From positions 310,001 through 374,000 of the forward strand of contig NZ_JNBQ01000002.1 of assembly GCF_001019615.1 (NCBI RefSeq): DNA of 64,000 nt, in the 5' to 3' direction. A program made the translations under genes and the position numbers. The notes below the pieces were generated by a model. That model was not told the origin of the DNA. It did not search any database and saw only the letters and a program-made list of their open reading frames with translations. The DNA comes from Cellulosimicrobium funkei (GTDB lineage: Bacteria; Actinomycetota; Actinomycetes; Actinomycetales; Cellulomonadaceae). Of the stretch, positions 49,573 through 58,829 are shown one piece after another; the stretch's first letter is position 1; each line of letters starts with the position of its first letter.

Positions 49573-51513
49573 TCAGGCGCCGAGCCGGTCCCGCAGTCGG
49601 GCGAGCTGCGCCCAGAGCTCGTCGGGGACGCGGTTGCCGAACGTGTCGAAGAACTCCGCGGTCAGCTCGGCCTCGGCGAGCCACTGCTCGGGCGAGACGT
49701 CGAACAGGGCGTCGAGGTCGCCGTCGTCCATGTGGAGGCCGCCGAGCTCGAGCGCACCGGGCGCAGGGAGCAGGCCGACGGGGCTCTTGACCGCGCCGCA
49801 GTCGGTACGCACGCCGCGCGAGCGGTCGACCTGCGCCGCGATCCACGCGAGCACGCGCGAGTTCTCGCCGAACCCGGGCCACAGGAAGCGGCCGTCGGCG
49901 TCCTTGCGGAACCAGTTGACCTGGAAGATCTTCGGTCGCTTGTCGGGGTCGAGCGACGCCCCGACGCGCAGCCAGTGCGCCCAGTGGTCGGCCATGTTGT
50001 AGCCGCAGAACGGCAGCATCGCGAAGGGGTCGCGGCGCAGGGCACCGACGGTGCCCTCAGCGGCCGCGGTCTGCTCGGAGCTGATGGTCGCGCCCATGAA
50101 CACGCCGTGCTCCCAGCCGTACGCCTGCGCGACGAGCGGCACGTTGGTCGCGCGGCGCCCGCCGAAGACGATCGCGTCGACCGGGACGCCGTCGGGGTCC
50201 TCCCACGAGTCGGCGATCGTGGGGCACTGCGCGGCGGACACGGTGAACCGGGAGTTCGGGTGCGCGGCGGGACGGCCGGAGTCGGGCGTCCAGTCCTCAC
50301 CGGTCCAGTCGATCAGGTGCGCGGGCGGCTCGGGCGTCAGGCCCTCCCACCACACGTCGCCGTCGTCGGTCAGCGCGACGTTGGTGAAGATCGTGTCGCG
50401 CGCGAAGGTCTCGACCGCGGCGGGGTTCGTCTCGACGCCGGTCCCCGGCGCGACGCCGAAGAACCCGGCCTCGGGGTTGATCGCGCGCAGGCGGCCGTCG
50501 GGGCCGGGGCGCAGCCAGGCGATGTCGTCGCCGATCGTCTCGACCGTCCAGCCCGGGATCGTCGGGCGCAGCATCGCGAGGTTCGTCTTGCCGCACGCCG
50601 AGGGGAACGCGGCGGCGAGGTGGTAGGCGCGGCCCTCGGGCGACGTCGCGCGGATGAGCAGCATGTGCTCGGCGAGCCAGCCCTCGTCGCGTGCCATGGC
50701 CGACGCGATGCGCAGCGCGAAGCACTTCTTGCCGAGCAGCGCGTTGCCGCCGTACCCGGAGCCGTACGACCAGATCTCGCGCGTCTCGGGGAACTGGACG
50801 ATGTACTTGGTGTCGTTGCACGGCCACGGGACGTCGTCCGCGACCGCGCCGGTGTCGTCGACGAGCGGGGCGCCGACCGAGTGCACGGCCGGGACGAACG
50901 GGGCGCCGGCGTCGATGAGGTCCATGACCTCCCGGCCGACGCGCGTCATGATCCCCATGCTCACCACGACGTACGGCGAGTCGGTGACCTCGATGCCGAC
51001 CTGCGAGATCGGCCCCCCCACCGGGCCCATCGAGAACGGGACGACGTACATGGTCCGGCCGCGCATGGAGCCCTCGAAGACGTCACGCAGCTCGGCGCGC
51101 ATGGCCTCGGGCTCGCGCCAGTTGTTCGTCGGGCCGGCGTCGACCTCGGCGCGCGAGCAGATGAACGTCCGCGACTCGACGCGCGCGACGTCGCTCGGGT
51201 CGGACCGCGCGAGGTAGCTGCCCGGGCGCAGCTCGGGGTCGAGGGGGAGCAGGGTCCCGGCGTCGACGAGGAGGTCGGTGAGCCGCTGCTTCTCCGCCGC
51301 GGAGCCGTCGCACCACACGATCGCGTCCGGCTCGGTGAGGTTCGCGATCTCCCGGACCCACGCGCGGGCGTCGCGCGGGCGCGGGTCGCCGCTCCCGAGC
51401 GCGGAGGCCGAGCCGGACGTCGCGCGCAGCCCGACGAGGTCGGTCTCGACGTCGTCGAGCAGGGCGGCGGACCGCGTACGGCGCGGGTGGTCGGTGCGGG
51501 CGGCTGTGCTCAT
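49573..51513 (-). CDS. pckG: GTP-dependent phosphoenolpyruvate carboxykinase
   Basis: The 646-residue enzyme makes phosphoenolpyruvate from oxaloacetate and GTP, the key step of gluconeogenesis. P-loop [16 protein letters not shown] (about 300-316), PEP/oxaloacetate-binding motif [20 protein letters not shown], and [13 protein letters not shown] are intact; length matches the GTP class. ATG at 51513 follows GGGAGCG. It is divergent from the ScfR/RamB-type regulator at 51633, which may control it. Confidence 0.97.
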   Translation of the reverse strand: MSTAARTDHPRRTRSAALLDDVETDLVGLRATSGSASALGSGDPRPRDARAWVREIANLTEPDAIVWCDGSAAEKQRLTDLLVDAGTLLPLDPELRPGSYLARSDPSDVARVESRTFICSRAEVDAGPTNNWREPEAMRAELRDVFEGSMRGRTMYVVPFSMGPVGGPISQVGIEVTDSPYVVVSMGIMTRVGREVMDLIDAGAPFVPAVHSVGAPLVDDTGAVADDVPWPCNDTKYIVQFPETREIWSYGSGYGGNALLGKKCFALRIASAMARDEGWLAEHMLLIRATSPEGRAYHLAAAFPSACGKTNLAMLRPTIPGWTVETIGDDIAWLRPGPDGRLRAINPEAGFFGVAPGTGVETNPAAVETFARDTIFTNVALTDDGDVWWEGLTPEPPAHLIDWTGEDWTPDSGRPAAHPNSRFTVSAAQCPTIADSWEDPDGVPVDAIVFGGRRATNVPLVAQAYGWEHGVFMGATISSEQTAAAEGTVGALRRDPFAMLPFCGYNMADHWAHWLRVGASLDPDKRPKIFQVNWFRKDADGRFLWPGFGENSRVLAWIAAQVDRSRGVRTDCGAVKSPVGLLPAPGALELGGLHMDDGDLDALFDVSPEQWLAEAELTAEFFDTFGNRVPDELWAQLARLRDRLGA

Positions 51514-51614
51514 CGGGGGCGCTCCCAAGGGTCGGCGGTGGCCTCGTGCTCCTTCCACCCTCGCGCCGCGGAGAGCGAGATTTCCAACTAGAACGCTGTG
51601 AAGAATCGCCGATA

Positions 51615-51629
51615 TTGACATATCGTCAA
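51615..51629. promoter_or_regulatory. Candidate operator between pckG and the ScfR-type regulator
   Basis: TTGAC-ATATC-GTCAA is a perfect inverted repeat with a 5-nt spacer, ending 3 bp before the regulator's ATG. It is the most symmetric site in the divergent promoter region and could serve autoregulation. Confidence 0.5.
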
Positions 51630-51632
51630 GCC

Positions 51633-53153
51633 ATGGCCACATCACCGCCCACGGAGCACCCGAGCGGACCGCCCGGTGGTCGCGCCCGAGAGGCGACGCC
51701 GCCCGGGCCGCAGGCGGACCTCATCACGCTCGGCCGCCGCCTGCGCCACTTCCGCACGGCGCGCGGCCTCACGCTCGACGCGCTCGGCGAGGCGGTCGGC
51801 ACCGCCCCGAGCCTGCTGTCGATGATCGAGAACGGGCGCCGCGAGCCGCGGCTGTCGCTCCTCCAGCACCTCGCCCAGGCCCTCGACGTGCCGCTGACCG
51901 ACCTGCTCACGGACGAGCCGCCGTCGCGCCGGGCCGCCCTGGAGATCGCGCTCGACCGCGCGCAGCGGGGGCCGCTGTTCGCCGGGCTGGGCCTGCCCGC
52001 CGTGAAGGCGAGCCAGAAGCTCCCGCTCCCCGTCCTGGAGAACCTCGTCGGCCTGCACGCCGAGCTCCAGCGCCGCGCGACGGAGGCCGTCGCGACGCCC
52101 GAGGAGGCGCGCCGCGCGAACACGGAGCTGCGCCTCGAACGGCAGGCCCGGGACAACTACTACCCGGAGATCGAGGAGCTCGCGGAGGACATGGCGCGCA
52201 AGGCCGGGTACACGGTCGGGGCGCTCACCCACCGCACCGTGGCGCGCATGGCCGAGCAGCTCGGCTTCACCATCTGGCACGTCGACGACCTGCCGCACTC
52301 GACCCGCACCGTCACGGACCTCGCGAACGGGCGCATCTACCTGCCCCCCGCGTCCATCCCCGGCGGGCACGGGCTGCGCTCGCTCGCGCTCCAGGCCATC
52401 GCGCACCGCGTCCTCGGGCACGAGCGCCCGCGCTCGTACGCGGAGTTCCTGAGGCAGCGCGTCGAGATCACCTACTTCGCGGCGTGCTGCCTCATCCCGC
52501 AGTCCGCCGCGGTCGAGTTCCTCGAGCGGCGCAAGCGCGAGAAGGACCTCGCGGTCGAGGACCTCCGCGACGCGTTCGGCGTGACGCACGAGGCCGCGGC
52601 GCAGCGCTTCACCAACCTCGCGACCGTGCACCTCGGCATCCCGCTGCACTTCCTGCGCGTCGGCGACGACGGCGCCCTGTTCCGCGGCTACGAGAACGAC
52701 GGGCTGCCCCTGCCCGCCGACGTCACGGGCGCGATCGAGGGCCAGATGGTCTGCCGCAAGTGGGCGGTCCGGGAGGCGTTCACGCGTCGCGACCGCGCGC
52801 AGGAGTCCTACCAGTACACCGACACCCCCGCCGGGACGTTCTGGTGCTCGACCCAGACCGGCACCACGACGACCGGCCAGTTCTCGATCGCCGTCGGCGT
52901 GCCGTTCGCGTCGGCCAAGTGGTTCCGCGGCCGCGACACGACCGTGCGGCGCCAGTCGTCGTGCCCGGACGAGTCGTGCTGCCGCCGCCCCGCGGCCGAC
53001 GCGGCGGCGCGCTGGGAGGACGCGTCGTGGCCGAGCGCGCGCATGCACCAGCACGTGCTCTCCGCGCTCCCGTCCGGCGCGTTCCCGGGCGTCGACGCCA
53101 CGGAGGTCTACGCGTTCCTCGCCAAGCACGCCCCGTCACCGGCCCCCCGCTGA
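51633..53153 (+). CDS. ScfR/RamB-type short-chain fatty acyl transcriptional regulator
   Basis: A 506-residue regulator with an Xre-type helix-turn-helix (about 33-86: [52 protein letters not shown]), an IrrE-like DUF955 region ([24 protein letters not shown]; the His of the protease motif is partly replaced) and the C-terminal DUF2083-type domain. This architecture is that of RamB/ScfR proteins, which control acetate, propionate or glyoxylate-cycle genes in response to acyl-CoA. I use ATG at 51633; an in-frame ATG 29 codons upstream has no better support and would cross the candidate operator. It is divergent from pckG. Confidence 0.9.
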   Translation: MATSPPTEHPSGPPGGRAREATPPGPQADLITLGRRLRHFRTARGLTLDALGEAVGTAPSLLSMIENGRREPRLSLLQHLAQALDVPLTDLLTDEPPSRRAALEIALDRAQRGPLFAGLGLPAVKASQKLPLPVLENLVGLHAELQRRATEAVATPEEARRANTELRLERQARDNYYPEIEELAEDMARKAGYTVGALTHRTVARMAEQLGFTIWHVDDLPHSTRTVTDLANGRIYLPPASIPGGHGLRSLALQAIAHRVLGHERPRSYAEFLRQRVEITYFAACCLIPQSAAVEFLERRKREKDLAVEDLRDAFGVTHEAAAQRFTNLATVHLGIPLHFLRVGDDGALFRGYENDGLPLPADVTGAIEGQMVCRKWAVREAFTRRDRAQESYQYTDTPAGTFWCSTQTGTTTTGQFSIAVGVPFASAKWFRGRDTTVRRQSSCPDESCCRRPAADAAARWEDASWPSARMHQHVLSALPSGAFPGVDATEVYAFLAKHAPSPAPR

Positions 53154-53211
53154 GTGCATGAAATCGTCGCGTCCGCGGGCCGCAGACGCGACTATTTCAT
53201 GCACTCAGCGG
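53147..53211. repeat. Long palindromic repeat, copy 2 (contains both flanking stop codons)
   Basis: Arms of 27 bp at 53147-53173 and 53185-53211 pair with one mismatch and have the same sequence as the 13420 repeat (CCGCTGAGTGCATGAAAT...). The TGA at each end of the palindrome is the stop codon of the two convergent genes (53151-53153 and 53205-53207 complement). It can end both transcripts. Confidence 0.9.
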
Positions 53212-54518
53212 GTGGGGAGGGGGCCGCCGCGGGCGGCGAGGCGGTCGCGCAGGCGGGAGAAGACGTCGCCCGTGCGCAGGCCGTCGTGCTCGAACTCGTT
53301 CGTCACCCACGTCCGGACGTTGCCCACGTGCGCGGCGGTCTCGAGCGACAGGCCCGCGTCGACGAACATGTCGTCGAAGTACACCGCCGCCTCGACCGGC
53401 ACCTCGTTGCGGGCGAGCACGTCGAGGTCGTAGAGGTCCGGCCAGCCCTCGCGGGCGGCGAGCGCCTCCGCCGCCGCGCGGAAGGGGCGCAGCGCGGCGA
53501 CCTCGTCGAACATCCAGGGGTAGATCATCTCGCCGGTGAGCAGCAGCGGCCGGGCCGCCGGGTCGAACGCGGGGTCCTCGGCGCGCACGGCCTCGGCCGC
53601 CCAGGCCGTGGGTCCGGTGCCGGACTGCGCGTAGATCGACTCGTGCAGCACGGCGTAGAGCGGGTTGGTGCGGAACGACGTCGCCGCGGCGACCTCGGCG
53701 AGGAACGTGTCGGTGAGCTCGTCGGGCGCGTCGGCGTCGAACGCCTCGTCGACGACCCAGTGGATGCGCTCCGGGCCGGGCTGCATGCCGAGGTCCATGC
53801 CGAGCGTCTGGAGCCGGCGCACCGTGAGCGCGTCGCCGTCGGGCAGCCGCACGTCGCCGGCGGCCAGGCGGTCCGCGACGCGCCCGAGCCGGGCCGCGTC
53901 GTCGGGGTAGCGCTCGCGGTAGGCGGCGTTCTTCGCGACGACGCGCGGCTGGGTGCGGCGGTAGACCTCGCGCGCGTCCGCCGTCAGCCCCGGCAGGCCG
54001 CCCGTCACGAAGCACGCGTCGAGGGCCTCGGGAGCGCGGGACAGGTACGTCATGGTGAGGAACCCGCCGTACGACTGCCCGAGCGAGGACCAGCGCCGAC
54101 CGCCGTAGACCGTGCGCCGCACGTGCTCGGCGTCGGCGACGATCGAGTCGGCGCGGAAGTGCGCCAGGTGGTCGGCCTGGGCGGCGCCCGTCCCGCGCCC
54201 GGCGAGCGCCGCGCCCCGCACCGCCGACGAACGGCCGGTGCCGCGCTGGTCGAGCAGCACGACGCGGTGGGTGTCGAGCGCCGTGCCGAGCCAGCCGTCG
54301 GGACCGGTGGGACGCGGCCCTTTGCCGCCCGGACCGCCCTGGAGGAAGACGAGCAGCGGCAGGTCGTCCCGACGTCGCAGGGGGTCGACGAGCTCGCGCA
54401 CGAACAGCGTCAGGCGCCGGGGGTCGCCGTCGTCGCCCCAGACGAGCGGCACCACGAGCTCGCGGTCGGTGACGTGGATGCCGGGGACGGTGTAGCTGGT
54501 CTCGCGCAGGAGGCTCAC
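53205..54518 (-). CDS. Prolyl iminopeptidase-like alpha/beta hydrolase (S33)
   Basis: A 437-residue alpha/beta-hydrolase with oxyanion motif FLQGGPGGKGP, DQRGTGRSSAV and nucleophile elbow LGQSYGGFLTM (about 145-155), and the acid/base residues in the C-terminal VGNVRTWVTNEFEHDG region. This matches long S33 prolyl aminopeptidases that release N-terminal proline. No signal peptide. GTG at 54518 has only a weak ribosome site and is 9 nt from the stop of the upstream reductase-like gene, so the two are co-transcribed. Confidence 0.88.
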   Translation of the reverse strand: MSLLRETSYTVPGIHVTDRELVVPLVWGDDGDPRRLTLFVRELVDPLRRRDDLPLLVFLQGGPGGKGPRPTGPDGWLGTALDTHRVVLLDQRGTGRSSAVRGAALAGRGTGAAQADHLAHFRADSIVADAEHVRRTVYGGRRWSSLGQSYGGFLTMTYLSRAPEALDACFVTGGLPGLTADAREVYRRTQPRVVAKNAAYRERYPDDAARLGRVADRLAAGDVRLPDGDALTVRRLQTLGMDLGMQPGPERIHWVVDEAFDADAPDELTDTFLAEVAAATSFRTNPLYAVLHESIYAQSGTGPTAWAAEAVRAEDPAFDPAARPLLLTGEMIYPWMFDEVAALRPFRAAAEALAAREGWPDLYDLDVLARNEVPVEAAVYFDDMFVDAGLSLETAAHVGNVRTWVTNEFEHDGLRTGDVFSRLRDRLAARGGPLPTR

Positions 54519-54527
54519 GCGCCCACC

Positions 54528-55493
54528 CTAGCCAGCGGCGTCGCGCACGGTGACGACGACCTTCCCGAGGGCGCGTCCCTCACCGTGCAGCGTGAGCGCG
54601 GCGGGCACGTCCGCGAAGGGGAGCGTGCGGTCCACGTGGATCTCGACGTCGCCGGCGGCGCACAGGTCGGCGAGCGGCGCGAAGTGGCGCGGGCCCTGCC
54701 GCACGACGAGGACGCCGAGCCGTGCACCGGTCAGCGCTCCCAGCACTGGCCCGACGGTGAGCATGCGGAGCAGCGTCCGCAGCGTGCCCCCGACCATCAG
54801 GCACCGACCACGGCGGGCGAGCGCGCGCCGATAGGCGAACACGGACCGGTACGCGACGAGGTCGACCACCAGGTCGTACGGGCCGGTGCGCGTGAAGTCG
54901 GTCCGCCGGTAGTCGATCACCTCGTGCGCGCCGAGCCGCTCGAGGAAGTCGAGCTTGCCGGCGTTGTCCACCGCGGTGACGTGCAGGCCCCGCGCGACCG
55001 CGAGCTGGACCATGAGGCTCCCGGACCCGCCGCCCGCGCCGTTGATCAGCACGCGAGCCCCCGGCGCCGCCGCCGCGAGGGCTTGCACGGCGATGGCGCC
55101 CGCCTGCGGGATCGCGGACGCCTGGGCGAAGGTCAGCCCGGGCGGCTTGTGCGCCACCGCCTTCTCCGGCATCACCACGTACTCCGCGAACCCGCCGCGG
55201 CGCGGGAGGTTGTCGCCGTAGACCTCGTCACCCGGACGGAAGCGCGTGACGCCGTCCCCGACCGCCACGACGCGACCGGCGACGTCGGACCCGAGGACCC
55301 GGGTGCGCGGTGCGCGGAGCCCGTCGAGGCGGGCGTAGCCCGGGCTGCCGCGGAGCGCCTCCCAGTCCGACAGGTTCACGGACGTCGCGACCACCTCGAC
55401 GAGGACCTCGCCCTTCTCCGGTGCAGGCGTCGGCACGTCACGGAGCCGCAGCTCGTCGACGCCGCCGTACCGCTCGTAGACCCACGCGCGCAC
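54528..55493 (-). CDS. Zinc-type alcohol dehydrogenase/quinone oxidoreductase-like protein (MDR)
   Basis: A 321-residue medium-chain reductase/dehydrogenase. GroES-like N-domain (MRAWVYERYGGVDELRLRDVPTPAP, VLGSDVAGRVVAVGDGVTRFRPGDEVYG), Rossmann motif LINGAGGGSGSLMVQLA (about 150-166). The zinc-ligand cysteines of alcohol dehydrogenases are absent, so it belongs with quinone-reductase-like enzymes. GTG at 55493 starts the two-gene unit that continues with the S33 peptidase. Confidence 0.9.
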   Translation of the reverse strand: MRAWVYERYGGVDELRLRDVPTPAPEKGEVLVEVVATSVNLSDWEALRGSPGYARLDGLRAPRTRVLGSDVAGRVVAVGDGVTRFRPGDEVYGDNLPRRGGFAEYVVMPEKAVAHKPPGLTFAQASAIPQAGAIAVQALAAAAPGARVLINGAGGGSGSLMVQLAVARGLHVTAVDNAGKLDFLERLGAHEVIDYRRTDFTRTGPYDLVVDLVAYRSVFAYRRALARRGRCLMVGGTLRTLLRMLTVGPVLGALTGARLGVLVVRQGPRHFAPLADLCAAGDVEIHVDRTLPFADVPAALTLHGEGRALGKVVVTVRDAAG

Positions 55494-55560
55494 CCGACCA
55501 CCGTAGGGACTCCCGCGGGCGGGAGCGACCGCGGCGGGGCGGGTCGGCAGCGCGAAGCCC

Positions 55561-56070
55561 TCAGAGCTCCACGGTCTCGTTCTCCCCGCCCTCGTACGGG
55601 CGCCCGGTGACCTTCGCGTTGACGAGGCTGAAGAGCGTCGCGACGCGGCCGCCGGGGGAGTCCCAGTACTCGGCGGACTCGGCGTGCAGACGGATGAGCA
55701 CGACCCCGGGGGTGTCCGGGCCGTCGGGGAACCATGCGTCGGCGACGGCGTTCCACAGCTCGCGGATCTTGTCCGGGTCGTGCACGAGCGTGGCGCGCCC
55801 GGAGAGCGACACCCAGGAGCTGGTCCCGGAGAACGCGGCGTTGGCGGCGGAGTCGCGGGCGATCTCCGCGACCTTGTGGGAGTCCGCCGCGGCGAAGAAC
55901 CACAGGTCGCCGTCGAAGTCGACGGCCTGCACGCCCATCGGCCGGCTGACGAGGCTCCCGTCCTCCGCGACGGTCGTGAGCATGGCGATCCGCTCGTCCT
56001 TGACGAGCTCGCGGACCTTCTCGACCTCGTCGGACCCGGCGTGCGGCAGCTCGTGGTGCGTGTCGGTCAT
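55561..56070 (-). CDS. Pyridoxamine 5'-phosphate oxidase-like FMN split-barrel protein
   Basis: A 169-residue general-stress-26-type protein with the split-barrel pattern ERIAMLTTVAEDGSLVSRPMGVQAVDFDGDLWFFAAADSHKVAEI and WVSLSGRATLVHDPDKIRELW, ending in ESAEYWDSPGGRVATLFSLVNAKVTG. It probably binds FMN or a deazaflavin and has a role in stress. GGGAGA precedes ATG at 56070. It lies 68 bp upstream of nothing it obviously belongs to; the gene before it on this strand ends at a terminator. Confidence 0.88.
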   Translation of the reverse strand: MTDTHHELPHAGSDEVEKVRELVKDERIAMLTTVAEDGSLVSRPMGVQAVDFDGDLWFFAAADSHKVAEIARDSAANAAFSGTSSWVSLSGRATLVHDPDKIRELWNAVADAWFPDGPDTPGVVLIRLHAESAEYWDSPGGRVATLFSLVNAKVTGRPYEGGENETVEL

Positions 56071-56158
56071 GGCGTCTCCCGTCGTGGCAGGCCGCCGTGT
56101 CGCGACCTCCTCCGACGCTAGGCACGTGCCCGGGGGCTCGCCCGCCGGGCGGAGACGA

Positions 56159-56195
56159 CGGAGGGGCGGGGCGCACCCGGCGCCCCGCCCCTCCG
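56159..56195. terminator. Terminator of glpK
   Basis: CGGAGGGGCGGGGCGC at 56159-56174 pairs perfectly with GCGCCCCGCCCCTCCG at 56180-56195, a 16-bp stem with a 5-nt loop, 37 bp past the glpK stop. Confidence 0.9.
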
Positions 56196-56231
56196 CACGT
56201 GCCGCGTCCCGCGAGCGACGCGACGACCGGC

Positions 56232-57749
56232 CTACTGCTCGACGTCCTCGTCCACCCACTCGAACGTCTTCGTCACGGCCTTCTTCCAGTTCCGGTAGAG
56301 GCGCTCGCGCTCGGCGTCGTCCATCGACGCGCTCCACCGCTTGTCCTCGGCCCAGTTGTCGATGACGTCCTGCTCGCCCTTCCAGAACCCGACGGCGATG
56401 CCCGCGGCGTACGCGGCACCGAGCGCCGTGGTCTCGGCGACCTTGGGGCGCACGACGTCCACGCCGAGCTGGTCGGCCTGGAACTGCATGAGGAGCTCGT
56501 TGGCGACCATGCCGCCGTCGACGCGCAGCTCGGTGAGGTCGACGCCGGAGTCGGCGTTCATCGCGTCCAGCACCTCGCGCGTCTGGTAAGCGGTCGCCTC
56601 GAGCGCGGCCCGCGCGATGTGGTTGCGGTTGACGTACCGCGTGAGGCCGACGAGCGCGCCGCGCGCGTCCGATCGCCAGTACGGGGCGAAGAGACCGGAG
56701 AACGCGGGCACGAAGTACGCGCCGCCGTTGTCCTCGACCTTGCCCGCGAGCCACTCGACGTCGGGCGCGTCCTCGAACATGCCGAGGTTGTCGCGGAGCC
56801 ACTGGATGAGCGAGCCCGTGACGGCGATCGATCCCTCGAGCGCGTAGCGGACGGGCTGGTCGCCGATCTTGTAGCAGACGGTCGTGAGCAGGCCGTTCTG
56901 GCTCATGACCTTCTCCGTGCCCGTGTTGAGCAGCATGAAGTTGCCCGTGCCGTACGTGTTCTTGGCCTGCCCGACCTCGAAGCACGCCTGGCCGAACGTC
57001 GCCGCCTGCTGGTCGCCGAGGATGCCCGCGATCGGCACGCCGGGGAGCAGGCCCTGCTGGCGACCGTGCCCGTAGACCTCGGAGGAGGACTTGATCTCGG
57101 GGAGCATGGACAGCGGGATGCCCATGTCCGCGGCGATGTCCTCGCGCCAGGAGAGCGTGTCGAGGTCCATGAGCATGGTGCGCGACGCGTTGGTCACGTC
57201 GGTGACGTGCACGCCGCCGTTGACGCCGCCCGTGAGGTTCCACAGCGTCCACGTGTCGGTGTTGCCGAACAGCAGGTCGCCCGCCTCGGCCTTCTCGCGC
57301 GCGCCCTCGACGTTGTCGAGGATCCACTTGACCTTGGGGCCGGAGAAGTAGGTCGCGAGCGGGAGGCCGACGATCGACTTGTACTTCTCGGGGCCGTCGG
57401 AGCCGCCCAGCTCGTCGACGATCTTCTGCGTGCGGGTGTCCTGCCAGACGATCGCGTTGTAGACCGGCTTGCCCGTCGTCTTGTCCCACACGACGGCGGT
57501 CTCGCGCTGGTTGGTGATGCCGACCGCCGCGATGTCGTTGTGCGTGACGTTGGCGCGGGTGAGCGCGAGGCCCACGGCCTCGCGGACGTTGTTCCAGATC
57601 TGCTCCGGGTTGTGCTCCACCCACCCCGCGCGCGGGAAGATCTGGTCGTGCTCGAGCTGCCCGGTGGAGACGATCTCCCCGGAGTGGTTGAAGACGATGG
57701 CCCGGGAGCTCGTGGTCCCCTGGTCGATGGCGAGAACGTAGTCGGCCAT
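56232..57749 (-). CDS. glpK: Glycerol kinase
   Basis: The 505-residue FGGY kinase makes sn-glycerol-3-phosphate from glycerol. [24 protein letters not shown] opens the protein, followed by [11 protein letters not shown]-type sequence, [19 protein letters not shown], and [23 protein letters not shown] near the end, all typical of bacterial GlpK. ATG at 57749 has AAGGA 12 nt upstream. It is the third gene of the glp cluster, separated from glpF by a strong hairpin, so it may be partly uncoupled. Confidence 0.97.
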   Translation of the reverse strand: MADYVLAIDQGTTSSRAIVFNHSGEIVSTGQLEHDQIFPRAGWVEHNPEQIWNNVREAVGLALTRANVTHNDIAAVGITNQRETAVVWDKTTGKPVYNAIVWQDTRTQKIVDELGGSDGPEKYKSIVGLPLATYFSGPKVKWILDNVEGAREKAEAGDLLFGNTDTWTLWNLTGGVNGGVHVTDVTNASRTMLMDLDTLSWREDIAADMGIPLSMLPEIKSSSEVYGHGRQQGLLPGVPIAGILGDQQAATFGQACFEVGQAKNTYGTGNFMLLNTGTEKVMSQNGLLTTVCYKIGDQPVRYALEGSIAVTGSLIQWLRDNLGMFEDAPDVEWLAGKVEDNGGAYFVPAFSGLFAPYWRSDARGALVGLTRYVNRNHIARAALEATAYQTREVLDAMNADSGVDLTELRVDGGMVANELLMQFQADQLGVDVVRPKVAETTALGAAYAAGIAVGFWKGEQDVIDNWAEDKRWSASMDDAERERLYRNWKKAVTKTFEWVDEDVEQ

Positions 57750-57821
57750 GGTGCGTTCAGTCCTTCACGTCGGTGTGGGTGTGGGTTGCGTGGTGGGTGC
57801 CCGGCGCCCGACGGCGGCGGG

Positions 57822-57861
57822 CCGCGTGACCGGGGAGGCCCCCGGCTCCCCGGTCACGCGG
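57822..57861. terminator. Hairpin between glpF and glpK
   Basis: CCGCGTGACCGGGGAG at 57822-57837 pairs perfectly with CTCCCCGGTCACGCGG at 57846-57861. Confidence 0.85.
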
Positions 57862-57888
57862 GGGAGAGGTCCGGCTCGTCCGGGTCGG

Positions 57889-58650
57889 TCAGACCCAGGC
57901 GGCACCGAGCAGGCCGGCGAGGACACCGCCGACCAGCGGACCGGCGACGGGGACCCACGAGTAGGCCCAGTCGCTCGAGCCCTTGCCCCGGATCGGCAGC
58001 AGCGCGTGCGCGATGCGGGGACCGAGGTCACGGGCAGGGTTGATCGCGTACCCGGTGGGACCACCGAGGCTGGCGCCGATCGCGACCACGACGAGCGCGA
58101 CGGCGAGCGGGCCGAGGCCCGACGGCGTCTTGCCGGAGGCCACGACGAAGAACACGAGCACGAAGGTCGCGATGACCTCCGTGATGAAGTTCCACGCGTA
58201 GGAGCGGATCTCCGGACCGGTGGAGAACACGGCGAGCTTGGTCGCACCGGGGGCGTCCTCGTCGAAGTGCTTCTTGTACGCGAGGAACGCGAGCACGGCA
58301 CCGATGAAGGCACCGATCATCTGCGCCCCGAAGTACATGAACATGTTCCCTACGGTGGGCTCGATCGTCGCCGTGACCATGCCCTCCGGGCCGGTCACGG
58401 AGTAGAACGGCTCCTGCGCGGTGAACAGGCCGATGGTCACGGCGGGGTTGAGGTGCGCACCCGACTTGTAGGCCACGTAGACGGCGGTGAAGACCGCGAG
58501 GCCCCATCCGAAGTTGATGAGGAGCCAGCCGCCGTTGAAGCCCTTGGTCCTCGGCAGGATGACGTTCGCGACGACGCCCGCACCGAGGAGGATCAGGGTC
58601 GCCGTGCCGAGGATCTCGGACCAGAAGGCGTTCATGAGGAGTTGATCCAT
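57889..58650 (-). CDS. glpF: Glycerol uptake facilitator (aquaglyceroporin)
   Basis: A 253-residue MIP-family channel with six helices and the two half-helices carrying NPA motifs: GAHLNPAVTIGLF (about 66) and YAINPARDLGPRIAHAL (about 205), the RD after the second NPA being the glycerol-facilitator mark. It lets glycerol cross the membrane. ATG at 58650 has GAGAG upstream; ATG at 58635 is a shorter alternative. It lies between glpD and glpK, each junction holding a hairpin. Confidence 0.95.
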   Translation of the reverse strand: MDQLLMNAFWSEILGTATLILLGAGVVANVILPRTKGFNGGWLLINFGWGLAVFTAVYVAYKSGAHLNPAVTIGLFTAQEPFYSVTGPEGMVTATIEPTVGNMFMYFGAQMIGAFIGAVLAFLAYKKHFDEDAPGATKLAVFSTGPEIRSYAWNFITEVIATFVLVFFVVASGKTPSGLGPLAVALVVVAIGASLGGPTGYAINPARDLGPRIAHALLPIRGKGSSDWAYSWVPVAGPLVGGVLAGLLGAAWV

Positions 58651-58770
58651 CGTGCTCTCTCTTTCGTGGTGGACTTCTCTGTCTCAACCGTCCCGGCGCG
58701 CCTGAGCGTCGGGTCCTCGGGTCGGTCCGCCGTCGGCGTGCGCCCCGTGAGGTCGGTGTGCGAGGGCCGG

Positions 58771-58802
58771 TCGGGCGCCGTCCCCTGCCGGACGGCGCCC
58801 GA
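58771..58802. terminator. Hairpin between glpD and glpF
   Basis: TCGGGCGCCGTCC at 58771-58783 pairs perfectly with GGACGGCGCCCGA at 58790-58802 around a 6-nt loop. Confidence 0.85.
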
Positions 58803-58829
58803 GGCTCGCTCGCGAGCGGTGTTCTGCTG

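Noticed and set aside
51546-51632. Extended N-terminus of the ScfR-type regulator
   Set aside because: The added 29 residues show no family match and would cover the inverted repeat at 51615; ATG at 51633 gives the normal domain layout.
53147-53211. Palindromic repeat as an ordinary intrinsic terminator only
   Set aside because: A near-identical copy at 13420 and the conserved outer arms exceed what termination needs, so it is listed as a repeat.
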